Positions 22,800 to 34,320 of a DNA stretch of 64,000 nucleotides are shown piece after piece. The notes beneath the pieces were generated by a model. That model was not told the origin of the DNA. It worked only from the letters and a program-made list of their open reading frames with translations, and ran no database searches. Made by a program: the position numbers and the translations under genes. Positions within the stretch are counted from its first letter, which is position 1, and every line of letters begins with the position of its first letter. The stretch covers positions 4,874,723 through 4,938,722 of the forward strand of contig NC_045145.1 in the NCBI RefSeq assembly GCF_008831285.2, written 5' to 3'. The stretch comes from Nymphaea colorata. Taxonomy: Eukaryota > Streptophyta > Magnoliopsida > Nymphaeales > Nymphaeaceae.

Positions 22800-23450
22800 T
22801 CCTTGCGAGAAAGAGCAAACATGGTACCAGCCGAAGTTTTATACTCTGCTCGCAGCAATACCAACCAACATCGTGTTTATCAACACTTATCGGAGGAAGC
22901 AATCTCTTGCCTCGACGATCAACAGGTGGATCGGCCATTCATACAACCGGAAAGCTATCAGGCGTTGTATCGAAGCAATTTCTGATTTATCCATATCGGA
23001 TTAGCACAAATCAGGCTACAAATCCTACACAGGAGGGACGAAGGCACGCACGCATTGGTTGTATTCCGGGACAACAGATGGCAGAATGACCAAGCCATAT
23101 TCGCCACTATGGAAGTAGATTTGTCAAGGGGAAATCAAATTATTTTTATCATCCCCGACACAATCTTAACCCTTGGAGACTTCTACCGTCACTTCCAAAT
23201 CTCCATTCAGACTCGAGGATACACTAATTGGAGAAATGGGGAGGCAAACCTAATCCTTACAAGAGGATTAATAGGACTCTCCAACACACCTAATATGGCC
23301 TTTGCTTACCAAATCAGCCATGTCACTGATTATCTGGCAAGCCATGGAGTAACTGCTATCCCGGGAAGAAGGATAAACAATCAGGACATGCAGGGTCTCA
23401 ACTGGATTATCCGACCCTCATCAGCCTCGATCCCCATGCAACCAACAGAA
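22800..23450 (+). pseudogene. ORF3 movement-protein region
   Basis: Contains a block with FRDNRWQNDQAIFATMEVDL and a later EANLILTRGLIG stretch, characteristic of the N-terminal movement domain of badnavirus-like polyproteins, which forms tubules or modifies plasmodesmata. Interrupted by the TGA at 22,983 and shortened by one codon against block C near 23,275. The rest is open. Confidence 0.7.
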
Positions 23451-23899
23451 ATGGAGACATCAAACCTAGTTGACAGACGCATATCCCTTCGGTTTTCCGA
23501 ATATGAACCCGCTACTGTTGAAGGAGAAAACGAAGCTGAAATTACGAAACACACCGTTTTAGCTCTCCTAGAAGAAGAGGAGGAGGAAGACGATATGGCG
23601 TATTATCAATACCTTGCCACTCAGCAGGGACCTGAGCCAATGCCAAAATATGACTCCGATAAAGACCCCGAGGAATTCATAAACCCTTGGGCATGTCAAG
23701 AGCAAGTGTTCGTACTCAATGAATATGAATATCCTCAGATGAAAGAACTATCTTCAATAGTCGCTTCGGCAACCTCAGGAACAACTACCGCACAGTCGCC
23801 ATACAATCCTCCGGCAGAAATATCCATGAGCATGCCAGGATACCCCCCAGCTACAGGAAGAACACCCCCCATCAGGCCCAATATAGATGTTCCTTCCAG

Positions 23900-24689
23900 C
23901 AGTCGCACAAAATTTCGAGGAGGAAGAAATGACGAAATGTGGAATTTGCCAACTGCTGCCCAATCAACCAGGGTAATTTTTGTCATCCCAGCTCAAATAG
24001 GTTTATTTCATGATGTGTTTTCGAGATGGGAGTCCATAACCAAAAATTTAGTTTCGGAAAAAGGATTCTCGGATGCCAGAGATAAAGCAGAATTTATGGA
24101 AAACTTGCTCGGTGAAATCGAGAAATTAATCTGGATACAATGGAGAATGGAATATCGAACTGAGTATGAAGCCCTAATTGCCACTGCAGATGGTCGAGAA
24201 GGCACCCAAAATATCCTGTCACAGATGCGCAGGGTTTTCTCATTGGAGGATCCAACACAGGGAACAACAGGAATACAGGATCAAGCATATCGAGACCTTG
24301 AAAAACTATCCTGTGCCAACATGAAAAATATCATTCTGTACATGAATGATTACCTCCGATTAGCAGCAAAATCTGGGAGAATGTTTATTAGCCCAGAACT
24401 CTCTGAAAAGTATTGGATGAAAATGCTAGGTGACCTAGGAAATAGAATCAAACAAGCGTTTGATGCCAATTATCCCTGCGTTACAATAGGACTCACCCCA
24501 CGGATCCTATTCACATATCAGTACCTAGAGCAGGAATGCAAGGATGCTGCATTCAAAAGATCTCTAAAGAATCTATCCTTCTGCTCTCAAATACCAATTC
24601 CAGGGTATTATAACAACCCTGCCCCGAGGAGATACGGCATACGAAGATCTACTACTTACAGGGGAAAGCCACATCCAACACATGCCTGA
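23900..24689 (+). pseudogene. ORF3 coat-protein region
   Basis: Open stretch with IEKLIWIQWRMEYRTEYEAL and a long C-terminal part (NRIKQAFDANYPCV, then QIPIPGYYNNPAPRRYG) followed by a basic RRST segment, as in caulimovirid capsid proteins that precede a zinc knuckle. Ends at the TGA at 24,687, which is CGA in block D. Confidence 0.7.
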
Positions 24690-24724
24690 ATTGAGAAAAG
24701 AAAGCACCTACTTCGAAACAAAAA

Positions 24725-24772
24725 TGCAAGTGCTACTTATGTGGCGAGGAAGGGCATTTCGCCAGAGAATGC
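24725..24772 (+). pseudogene. CCHC zinc knuckle of viral coat protein
   Basis: CYLCGEEGHFAREC fits C-X2-C-X4-H-X4-C, with Cys, Cys, His and Cys codons at 24,731, 24,740, 24,755 and 24,770. It reads in the frame of the downstream protease-RT ORF, not in the frame of the upstream coat ORF, which locates a frameshift just before it. The knuckle binds viral RNA during packaging. An acidic tail with a Cys/His-rich end follows, up to the TGA at 25,097. Confidence 0.85.
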
Positions 24773-25273
24773 CCCAACGATCAAAGAAATATAAAAAGGG
24801 TAGCTATTTTTGAGGGACTTGATCTACCAGAAGATCATGACATTGTTTCTATCCAGGAAGGCGAGGAACTCAGTGATGCAATATATTCCATCTCAGAGAA
24901 TGAAGATATAGATGAATCACTAGAGCATCTCACACAGACCCTCAGTATAAACATGCTAGGAGAAGAAGACGGAGGCTACCGTCCTCAAATCAAACTACCC
25001 CCACATCAGATGACCTGCAATCATGAGTGGCAGCACAATCATCAAGTCGACAATCCAACTTGCACCTGCTGTAAGAGGCAGTCAATTGAGCGGGCATGAA
25101 TCAACTACCCATTATGTTTGATTGTTGTCTATAATCTCTGTGGCCCATACTATTTCCAAAAGGAAGTCCCTGTTGAGCCAGTGTAGCAGACAACAGAACA
25201 GCCCTCCTCCTTCCACAAACTAATCCTGCAACAATCAGAATATATTATCTGGTGCGAAGCAGAAATCAGCCGC

Positions 25274-26830
25274 TTGAAGAAGGAAAATCAATACCTCCGA
25301 GATCAATTATTAATCAAACATCTCTCCAATGATCTCGAAGAATTAACTCTTGCAGACAAACAAAAGGAACAAAATGGTAAGAAGATCCTTTCTACCGATG
25401 ATAACTATTTTGTTCTACAGGGAGAAAAGATCCTACATGAGGAAATTGCCAACGCAGCAACAAGAAAAGTGAGGTTCATAAAAAATCGTCTCTACAACCT
25501 CACTGCGCAAATTGAAATTCCAGGAGTTAAATCCTTCTCCGTCAGAGCAATCCTAGATACTGGCGCAACAACATGCTGCATTGACGAAAATTTTGTGCCT
25601 CAAGAAGCCCTTGAGGATAATACTTTCACTGTTCAGTTTACCGGCGTTAACTCCAAACAAGACGCCAACAAGAAGCTAAAGTATGGACAAATGATCATAG
25701 GGGAGAACCAGTTCAGAGTTCCCTACACATACGCCTTTCCTATGAGGCTGGGAGGCGAAATTCAAATGATCATTGGCTGTAACTTTATCCGAACTATGCA
25801 AGGTGGACTAAGAATCGAAGGAGACACTATCACCTTCTACAAGAATGTCACCACCATCAACACACAACAGCAGGCAATCCTTTCTTCGTTCATTGAAGAA
25901 ATTGATGATCTCGAATATATCCAACTCCAAGAATCAGTCCTATATACAGCAGGACCAACGCCTCAGAATTTCAAAGCCAAGTTCCAACCCATCATGGAAA
26001 AGCTCAAAGAAGCAGGATATATTGGAGAAGAGCCCCTCAAACACTGGTCAAAAAACAAGGTAACATGCAAAATTACCTTGAAAAATCCAGATTTTATCAT
26101 TGAAGACAAGCCTTTGAAGCATGTCACACCACAAATGAAGGACTCATTTGAACGACACATCTCATCACTGCTAAAGCTAGGAGTGATTCGGCCATCAAAG
26201 TGTCAGCACAGGACAACTGCCATAATAGTACATTCTGGAACTACCCAAGACCCCCAAACAGGAGAAGTGAAGAAGGGGAAAGAAAGAATGGTCTTCAACT
26301 ACAAACGCCTCAATGACAATACAGAAAAGGACCAGTACTCGCTACCAGGTATCAATACAATTATCATAAAAGTATCAGGTAGCAAAATCTATTCTAAGTT
26401 TGATTTAAAAAGTGGTTTCCATCAAGTCATGATGGATCCGGGATCTATACCACTCACAGCATTTTGGGTACCCCAAGGGCTATTTAAATGGCTGGTCATG
26501 CCATTCGGGTTGAAAAATGCCCATGCAGTTTTCCAAAGAAAAATGGATAACTGTTTTAGAGGAACAGAAAATTTCATTGCCGTTTACATAGATGACATTC
26601 TAGTCTTCTCTGAAACAGAAGATGCGCATGCAAAGCATCTGCGCATCCTGTTAGAAAGATGCAAGGATAATGGACTCATTCTAAGCCCTACCAAAATGAC
26701 AATCGGGCAGAAGCAAATTGAATTTCTCGGAGCAATCATTGGTAACGGGGAAATACGGTTACAACCCAACATCATCAAGAGGATTGTAGAGAAGCAAGAA
26801 GCGGATTTAGCAACAAAAACTGGCCTATGA
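25274..26830 (+). pseudogene. ORF3 protease and reverse-transcriptase region (518-codon open stretch)
   Basis: Longest open stretch in the window. A helical pre-protease part is followed by the retropepsin-like site LDTGA (Asp codon at 25,556) and the hydrophobic MIIGCNFI segment. The RT domain follows with KERMVFNYKRLND, YSKFDLKSGFHQV, WLVMPFGLKNAH and the catalytic YIDD (26,585-26,596). A His stands where a Pro is usual after LKNA. The stretch ends at TGA 26,828, at the RT/RNase H connection. Its first residues are not a true start: it is simply open after the TAG at 25,184. Confidence 0.9.
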
Positions 26831-27026
26831 TCCTGGTTAGGAATATTAAATTATGCTAGGAGCTTCATTCCTAATCTTGGCAAATTACTTGTCCCACTTT
26901 ATGGCAAAACTAGCCCAACATGAGAGAAAAGGCTGAACCAACAAGATTGGATTCCCGTCAAAAGGATCAAAGAACAGGTTCAGAATCTGCCTGCCTTATC
27001 AATCCCTCCTCACCCATGTTTTACGG
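26831..27026 (+). pseudogene. ORF3 RT-RNase H connection, truncated
   Basis: In the same frame the sequence continues with LNYARSFIPNLGKLL, typical of the connection after the RT core. It meets TGA at 26,921 and runs to the host junction before any RNase H catalytic residue. RNase H is therefore absent from the insertion. Confidence 0.75.
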
Positions 27027-27600
27027 CCAACGCTACTTATTGTGCATCAAGAGTATATTACAATTACTCTCAAAGTTTTAGAAATATTGTAAGCAATTTA
27101 TTGTACTTTCATTTCTAAAATCTGACATGTGTAACATATAATTGATGATCTTTAGAAAACATACTTATTGACAAATAAAGTGTTGAACTTGTTTTATCAT
27201 ACTGCAACCCCTTATCATGCAATATCTATGACACTTTTAGAACCACTGCAATCTATCTCTAAAACCTTTATTAGGTGGATCCTAAAAATCATAATAGATA
27301 ACTTTGGTGCACAAAAACTTACAAAACTAATCAACCATCAACTTCAGAGCCAAATGAGCTTAGCTCTGAATTAGTACTCCCAATGCTAATGGTAGCCTAT
27401 AATGCAATCAGTAGCACTATAAGTACTACTTCTGAGCTGAGCTCATCTAACTCTCAGACTGAAGGTTGACTAGTTTTGTAAGTTTTTCTATGTCAAAGCT
27501 TTCTATTGTGACTTTGAAGATTCATCTAAGAAGGTTTCAAAGAAAGAGTGCAGTTACTCTCAAAGTGCTATAAATATTCACGATGCAAAAATGCAATCTA
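27027..27600. repeat. Foldback block, right part (unit 2)
   Basis: Resumes at CCAACGCTACTTATT, exactly collinear with 38,477 in unit 3 and 54,090 in unit 4. A palindrome centred near 27,400 follows. About 280 bp of the block present in units 3 and 4 (38,193-38,476) is missing between the two sides of the virus. Confidence 0.65.
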
Positions 27601-29214
27601 CGCATCAGTTCAGTGTTCTATGTGATTTGCAAAGATCATCAAATACATATCACACACTTCGATTTCCAAAAATGGATGTGCAATAACTTCCTCCCATTGA
27701 GTCTTCTTGTTTGCTTTCAATTCGTCTAGGCTCTATGTGTTGTAACCCTCCAATAATTCCCATAAGATTGTTGTGGCTTTTCTCATTTATCAGTTGGAGG
27801 AACACTAACTTCATAATATTTTACAACTATTTTTGTGTCTTCTAGTGAATTGAATTGATGTTTTTTATATTATAGCTTAAGTATAAGACAAAATGAGGTG
27901 AATGGAAAAATATTAAGGTTGTTTGCTTATTTTGTCTCTTTATTTAATATTTTTTCTTTTGTTTTTTGGTTCATTGCAATAAGTGGTGCCACCTTTGGAG
28001 ATATTTGGAGATCAATTCATGGTTCATTTTCCTATCCCTCAATGTAAAATCTTTAGTTACATTGTTTTGGTCATAAGAAGCACCACTTATTTGCAGTTAA
28101 AGCCTTTTATAGCCTTTGAAGACCATGTTTTCTCTATCAATAAGAAAACCATAGACTATGTTATTCAATATCTTTGGGAAATTAAATAAACATACAATAA
28201 GCTATCATTTGATGTTTCCAAATGACCCATGCCATTTTTAACCCCAATGCTAATTCTGCAAAAAAAAATGTTTAAAGCTCTGACATGACTCCTATTCTTT
28301 GTTTTGCATCCTTTCGATGAACAACAAGAATTACATAAAAATTTGACAAAGTCCCCACAACAAATCTACAACAATGTAGTTGTAGTTGTTACTAACTACA
28401 AAAGTCCAGCCAAAGCCAACACCTCAAGAAGGACTCCTTTATTATATGACTTTTAAATTGGATTGGCCTAATCTTAAGCTTAGCATGTAGTAGTTTTACT
28501 ATGGTCATGAACTGAGCTTTATGAGAAACATTAGGAGCTGCTTCTATTGTAAATTGAGAACAAACAATGGATATATCTATGAAACATCTTGCCAAGTTAA
28601 TGTTGATAGAAACATAACATGTTTCTTCATCGGTGCTAACAATCTACTAGAAAGCTTCTTATAACTGAAGAAGCTACCATCTTTTAACATATAAATGTAA
28701 GCATGATACCTATATACAGAGTAATCACAATCATTTTGGTGATTGTGATCTTGCTTCAGTTACATATGCACGATTCATTCCTTTTGATATGTTGTTGAAT
28801 ACTCATGATTAAGTCTCCACCCTTGGATTTTGAATTGATGCAAATTTTGATTTGTCTCATACTCAACCAAGTAAGCTAGGAGATATTTTTTACAATTCAT
28901 GAATGCAATCACCTATGATTTCAATAAGGCTTCCCAATTTAAAAATATAATGTAGTCAACTAGAATTTAAATAAGGCTCAACAACTTACAGATGCTCCTT
29001 TACAACTTCAAAGGTTAGAAAATGTTGAAACAAATGTGTTGTCAAAAAAGTGTTGATAGTTTCTGCAAAGAAAATGTGCAGTAAATTAAGAAAATGAAAT
29101 AGTTGAAATTTTTTCATTCAAAGGGCTTAATAGAAAGTATAGTGAAATTCAAATTTTAGCTTTTGATGGTCCTTAGAGTGCTGACTAAATGAAAAATCAT
29201 TACCACTAAGTGAG
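27601..29214. repeat. Unit segment N2 (unit 2), non-coding
   Basis: Collinear with N2 of units 1, 3 and 4. Two short frames recur in unit 3 (27,983-28,189 on + and 28,392-28,595 on -), but they show no known domain and are broken in unit 1. I do not call a gene. Confidence 0.55.
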
Positions 29215-29985
29215 GGCATCGGGCTGGGTACCAGATACCTAGGCAAAAATGGGCTCAAGCCGGGCCATGGATTTTGCCTAACGGGCTAAAAAGGCTCGGG
29301 CTCAGCCCAGCCCGAAAAAAAAATGGGCTAGGCCCGGGTCGGTACACTAGGCCCGGTTAGATCCGGTTGGGCCCGAATAGATACGCCGGACTAAAATGAA
29401 CCAAGCCCATTTTATAACAATTTTTTGAGGTGCTCTTTAAAAAAATTTTGATGCAAAACTAAATGTTCTTTTGTCTTCATTGATTACAAAGAGCAAAGTC
29501 TTTTTGCATTATAGCAAAGCCCACAATGCACTCGCAAAGCATAAAACTTCTTCAAATGGGTCTTCATATAACAAATTTTGTGCCTTGAAACCCACAAACA
29601 ATAACAATATGAAAGAACATTAAAATACTTATTAATGTAAATAATAATAAATGTAAAAGGAACAACATAAGTTTAATCATGTATAGCTTATATATGAGGT
29701 AAAAGGGTGGGTGAGCACATTATAAAAACAAGAAACCTTGTTTCTTTCATCCTTGTATTCCAAGCTGCTTTGAATGGTGGGTTTTATAAAAAAATTACTA
29801 ATAAATGTCAGGTCAGGCTAGGTACAAGGCCAAGGGTGTCAGCCTGATACCCAATAATCTTTGGGCCAGGCCAGGCCCGGCTCGACTGCTATCATGATAG
29901 GTAATGGGCCCAGTTTTAGTTCAGTCGGGCCTAAACTTGATTGATGAAAATCAGCTTGGCCCAGCCCAATACACAGTCCTAATCA
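29215..29985. mobile_element. hAT-like non-autonomous element (unit 2)
   Basis: Second copy of the ~0.78-kb element at 5,051-5,840. It has the same GC-rich GGGCTGGGTACC left end and GGCCCAGCCC right end and no transposase. At the same place in the unit as in unit 1, so it was present before the units duplicated. Confidence 0.45.
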
Positions 29986-31110
29986 CCCCAAAAACATGGT
30001 GACAAAAAGTCATCACAAGTACAAAAATGAGTAAAACAAAAAAATAAAGAAAAAGAAAACAATGTAAAAGAAGCTGGAGAAAAGGGGAAGGGAGGGTGGG
30101 GCCACATGGTGACGAAAGGCAAGTGGCGGCCAATGCGAAGCGCAAGGTAAACATCGGATTGGACCACGTTGCTCACATAGAGGACTGAAGCTGCTAATTC
30201 TCTAAAGATGTTGTTATTTTGCTCCTTCCAAATCCTCATGACTAACCAAGTCTGGCAGGTGCATTGCCAGGCATGGCTGACAATAGATGAGGAGACAAAA
30301 ATGGAAAATGTGTGCGGGGTGAGGGAGTCGGTCGAAGGGCAGGCAAAAAAGGCAATACACGAGAAAGGAGGTGGCAGAAGAAAGGGAAATAGGTGAAAAT
30401 GTGAATGTGGAACTCCTCAGTAGTATATCAAAGGGTGCACTAGTTAGCAAGATGAAGACCAAGATGGTACATGTGGTCAAAGGTGTTGATATGGCCAGCA
30501 AGCAACAAAAAGGTAAATATTGTAGCCCAATATGAAGGGTCATAGAACCATAGAGCATGACTAGGAAGGAGAGAAACAGATAGGCCTAAAGTAGCGATGT
30601 AGCAACAGTCGAGCTTGAAGGAAGCAGAGAAAGTGAGAGGTCACTGGAAGCAGCGAAAGGCGGTAGGTCAGCCAAATGGAGTAAATGGGGAAGAGTGGTG
30701 AAAAATATTGGCCCATATGTGGGAGGTAGAGGGGAAAGAGAAAAGTTCATGCTAGGTATGAGGGGTGGAAAAGGCATATTTGGCACAAAGAAGAAGAAAA
30801 ATGGGGTGGTTAGAGGTGGCAGTACGCCACCACTGGGAGCAAAGTATTGTTGTGTTGGTATGTCAAAGGTCCAAGATGTCAGCTCCCTCAAGATGACGAG
30901 GGTGAGCAACCATCTCCCAACAATCCAAATGATCTAAGGGTCCGTCACATCCTCAAAGAAACACCAAAGGAAGCAGTGAAACTGACAAAAGTCAGCTAAG
31001 GGGGGGTTTATAAATGGTGGGATCATGAAAAGGGATGGATGCATGACCGTGCCTGATGAGGGTGATTCTACCCACTAATGAGAGCAGCTTACTTTGCAGG
31101 CCAAGTAAAC
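29986..31110 (-). pseudogene. LINE-B relic (unit 2)
   Basis: Minus-strand copy of the LINE-B 3' part with MRIWKEQNNNIFRE near 30,200-30,240. Collinear with 5,850-7,190 but without the second half of the internal duplication. Broken in all frames. Confidence 0.55.
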
Positions 31111-32189
31111 GATTCAGAGAAGCAGCGAAAATTCAATCATTAGTTTGATTTCCATGGGCACTACTTTTAAATTTCAAACAGTGCAGTGTGATAAATATAG
31201 TTGAAGGGCGTACCACAAACCCACCTGCGACCATGGATCTTAGGGATGGGGACTAGTAGAATTGTAAATAATTTATAATTGGTTATATTTACATCAATAG
31301 CAATTTCTATTAGAATTTGATCAAGAAGACTAAGGGTGACTTTCAAGTCCTCAAATTGGTTGTGCACAAATGGTCATCCCTATTCTTAAATTACTTGTAA
31401 CAATTGACTCAATTTGGTTGCATGAATAGATGTGAACATGTTATTTTTAGATTCAGTGCAGAAGGATATTCTCACATCACCGAGTGGAATTAGAGGTTTT
31501 TTTTAATCCCAAAACCCAGAGTTTCCTTAATGCTTAGCACAAGAGGTAAATGCCCATTCCACTTGAAATGGAGACCAACTATCCATTTATTGCTATTTCA
31601 ATCTGGTCGTGCTACACCTACCTCTTAGGCCTAAGATGGTAGTTTTTCACTCAACTATTTTTTTAGTAAGTCTACTATTCTAATAAAGAGGTTGAGAAAA
31701 CACAGTAGATTGGTCAAAAAAGTGAAAAAAGAAAGCATGCATCAATTTGAATAAAGATAGTGCTGCATAGGTTTAAGAATGCCAAAGATTGGATCCTACC
31801 TAATAGGTAAGGAACTCAAACGCTTCAACTAGACAGCTTTTTTTTCAATGATATATAGCACGACAGTGACAAAAGAATAAGCAATCACTTGGTATTAAAA
31901 GTCCAATGGATGTATAAAAGAACATGTTTTTGCAACACGTTTGGGCTTCCACTCATTTCATCACATTTGGGCTTGTTGCGACTAAACACCTCTTCTCAAA
32001 TCAACACAATCATAAAACATATCCATGCCTCCATAAGAGGAAGGCTGTGCTAATAAATATGTATCACATCATATATTCTTTCTCAAAACCAATGAAGCTG
32101 CCTAGGCTCAAACAAAGAATAAGACTAAAAGAAAACAAATGGTAAATCCAAATTTTATCACCAAATAGTTTTGGAGAAACTATGGCCAT
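31111..32189. repeat. Unit segment N3 (unit 2), shortened
   Basis: Collinear with parts of 7,190-8,942, with a deletion of several hundred bases near 31,115 and another near 31,250. No gene seen. Confidence 0.5.
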
Positions 32190-32600
32190 TAGGTATGTCA
32201 ACAAATGGGATTCAAATTAGATGCATACCATTGATCGGATGTTTGCGTATTTGAATGTGAATTCGGATTTGAAAATGTGAAAAGTATAGGGCATATCCAA
32301 ATCTGAATTCTATACTCAATATCAAAATCCAACTTTAAATATGTGACCAAAACCACATTATATATATTAAAAACTGGTTTCCAAAATGTAATATTGTATG
32401 CAGGATATTTAGTTAAAATTAAATCCGGATTCAAATCCTGATTGGATATTTATTTAAGTCCAAATCGCAATATGATCATATGTTCCTATTTAAATATGAG
32501 ATTGCTTTGATTTCTTAATCGTATATTAATTTTTTTTCCATGTCCTACTTTTTGAAACAATTTGTTAACATCCGAGCTAAATATGATGCATTAACACCCC
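32190..32600. mobile_element. MITE2 (unit 2)
   Basis: Copy of the small AT-rich TIR element. Left end TTAGGTATGTCAAC, right end near AACACCCCTACCC. It contains ~100 bp around 32,340-32,410 (ACCACATTATATATATTAAA) that unit 1 lacks. Confidence 0.5.
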
Positions 32601-34320
32601 TACCCTAATGACAATGGTTGTAGCCGACATTGGTTTTCTATTCTATGTGTGAAGTTTGTCAAGCCAGAAGTGGGACCGATGGAACTAGAAGCAAAAAAAG
32701 CTGCCACATGTTTCTTCCAGGTTCACGTACTAAAGGACACTCATTATAACATAATTCATGTTCTTCGTACTACGTAACCAAAGTAGAATGGCAGGAAGTT
32801 ACCTGCATCTCAAAATAACTTGCATATTCACGCCTTTGTTGCCATTCTTACCCAAAGGAGTTCGTGTTGGTGTGAAATAAGAACCAAAGCCATTGCTACT
32901 ATAAGCCGTGATCCCTGCTTCTTCCATATTGAAATAAATGTAACTTTTATTCTCCCTGGGAACTGAAAATGTACACTACAAGGCAAGTCCCTCTTATCAG
33001 TTTTATCTTTGGGAACACTATCTGAGATCCTTCTAAAAACCCACAAAGTGCAGTACCGGAGCTAAAAAATTGTGTCTAAGGGGCTGAAATTCAAAAAACT
33101 TTAGACCCTTCAAATACAAAGTAAAATGATTGAGGGGCACCAATATATAAATAAAGTAAATAGTTGGAGTCAGCCAGTATAAATATAAATGAATTTAATA
33201 GGGCTGTGTAGGCAACTATCATGTATACAAGCCCACATCCGGCCAATAGTAGAGGCAGGCATAGGCCCATACCAGCACAGAAAAACTTCCTTATTTTTAC
33301 ATTGATACCTTTATAATTTTTGTTAACTTGTATATAAGTGCTCCTTGAAGTTTAAAACTTAAATAATAAGTGCTCCTTATTCAGAATTTTTTTGGTCTGC
33401 CATCCCCCTAATTCTGAGTCAAAATTTGGGACCGTTTTCCTAGATCAAACTTCAAAGTTTTGAGAGCTATCAAATGACTTCTTACCTTTGCAGCCCCAAA
33501 TTGTTGACTAAAAAACACACAAATTGGGTCCATACTTGTTTCATAGTGAATTAAGTTTCTCCTTCCACCTCTCAAGAGTTGAAGGTCTAAGTTGTTTTCC
33601 AACCAGTATGTAAACATTTACTGATTAAATGCAAGCTATGTGTTGTCAGCTAGTACTTTGTGGTAGTTGTCATTCTATTGAATCACGGAAATGTAATATT
33701 AAACATCGCAATTTGCCATGTATTGTCTCCAAAATCAAGGTGTTTTTACTTGTCATAATGATTATCTTGCTACTAAGCATATTCAAGAGAAAGAAACTTA
33801 TTTTTGCTTCACATGTAATTGAAGATTACTAGCAAAGTGGGACATTTTAGCAAAATGACAAATCTAGCAAAGTCTTCCTCTCTCTCTCGCTCTCTCTCTC
33901 TCTATATGTGTGTGTGTTTTGTGTGTGTGCGTGTATGCTATGTAAAAAAGTTTTCTTTCCTCTTTAATTTTTTCTTAACAAACACGTGTTTGATTTATGT
34001 ACAACGTTCTCATCCTACCAATTTCATTTACTTTAGGAGAAACTGTCTTTCAAGTTCATCCCTATCTTATACACAATTGTTCAAACATCCACCCTTGGTT
34101 CATTTTAATTGACAAATTCAATCCCCAAATTTTGAGCTTTCAAGACAAGCGGATTTCTTTCTTACTTTAACTATGATTTGCTGTTTCTCATGACGCCAAT
34201 GCTACTACTATATATGTGCTCCAAAAACTTGGTCAGGAAGAATACAACTTGTCTAGCAAAAAAATGCCAAAGACCGATTAGTTACTTTCTGACGTAGAGA
34301 AATTGTGCTCATCCCAATAG
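32601..34320. repeat. Unit segment N4 (unit 2)
   Basis: Longest N4 copy. Its left half (32,620-33,410) is absent from unit 1 and carries the conserved minus-strand ORF fragment described for unit 3. A CT/GT microsatellite lies at ~33,880-33,935. Confidence 0.5.

Larger units (their letters stand above)
17533..27026. mobile_element. Endogenous plant pararetrovirus (Caulimoviridae), rearranged and defective
   Basis: Five blocks of one viral genome are joined: A(-) 17,533-18,078, B(+) 18,079-18,378, C(-) 18,379-20,325, D(+) 20,326-20,623 and E(+) ~20,629-27,026. Evidence for the family is an ORF1/ORF2/polyprotein order with an ATGA overlap, a movement-coat-protease-RT order in ORF3, a CCHC knuckle, a DTGA protease site, a YIDD RT motif, and a Met-tRNA primer site. 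No LTR or integrase is present. Blocks C and E share ~1.95 kb in opposite orientation. Closest in layout to badnaviruses and tungroviruses; the genus is not settled. Confidence 0.92.
22602..27026 (+). pseudogene. Viral ORF3 polyprotein: movement protein, coat, protease, RT (broken)
   Basis: Starts MDRRPSVSSSQTQ. Order: 30K-type movement-protein region (roughly 22,800-23,450), acidic and Pro-rich linker, coat protein (~23,900-24,690), CCHC knuckle, pepsin-like protease and reverse transcriptase. It ends at the host junction near the start of RNase H. In-frame breaks seen: TGA 22,983, TGA 24,687, a frameshift near 24,716 (frame of the ATG to the frame of the knuckle), TGA 25,097, TAG 25,184, TGA 26,828 and TGA 26,921. 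The first two are CGA in the duplicate blocks. With these breaks and no RNase H it cannot give a working polyprotein. Confidence 0.9.
10191..34320 (+). repeat. Large tandem unit 2 (contains the pararetrovirus)
   Basis: Second repeat unit and the most complete one: ~14.7 kb once the 9.5-kb viral insertion is removed. It has the longest LINE-A copy, a foldback block split by the virus, and every other segment seen in the array. Its order matches units 1, 3 and 4. Confidence 0.75.

Noticed and set aside
22907-23089. Small overlapping frame inside ORF3 as an extra viral gene
   Set aside because: It is an alternative-frame shadow of the movement-protein region and is also present antisense in block C for the same reason.
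17533-27026. An intact, replication-competent virus
   Set aside because: ORF3 has several stops and a frameshift, RNase H is missing, and no direct terminal redundancy covering a full genome is present.
27983-28189. Conserved 68-codon frame in N2 (also at 39,422) as a gene
   Set aside because: No domain, broken in units 1 and 4, and conservation equals that of the surrounding non-coding repeat.
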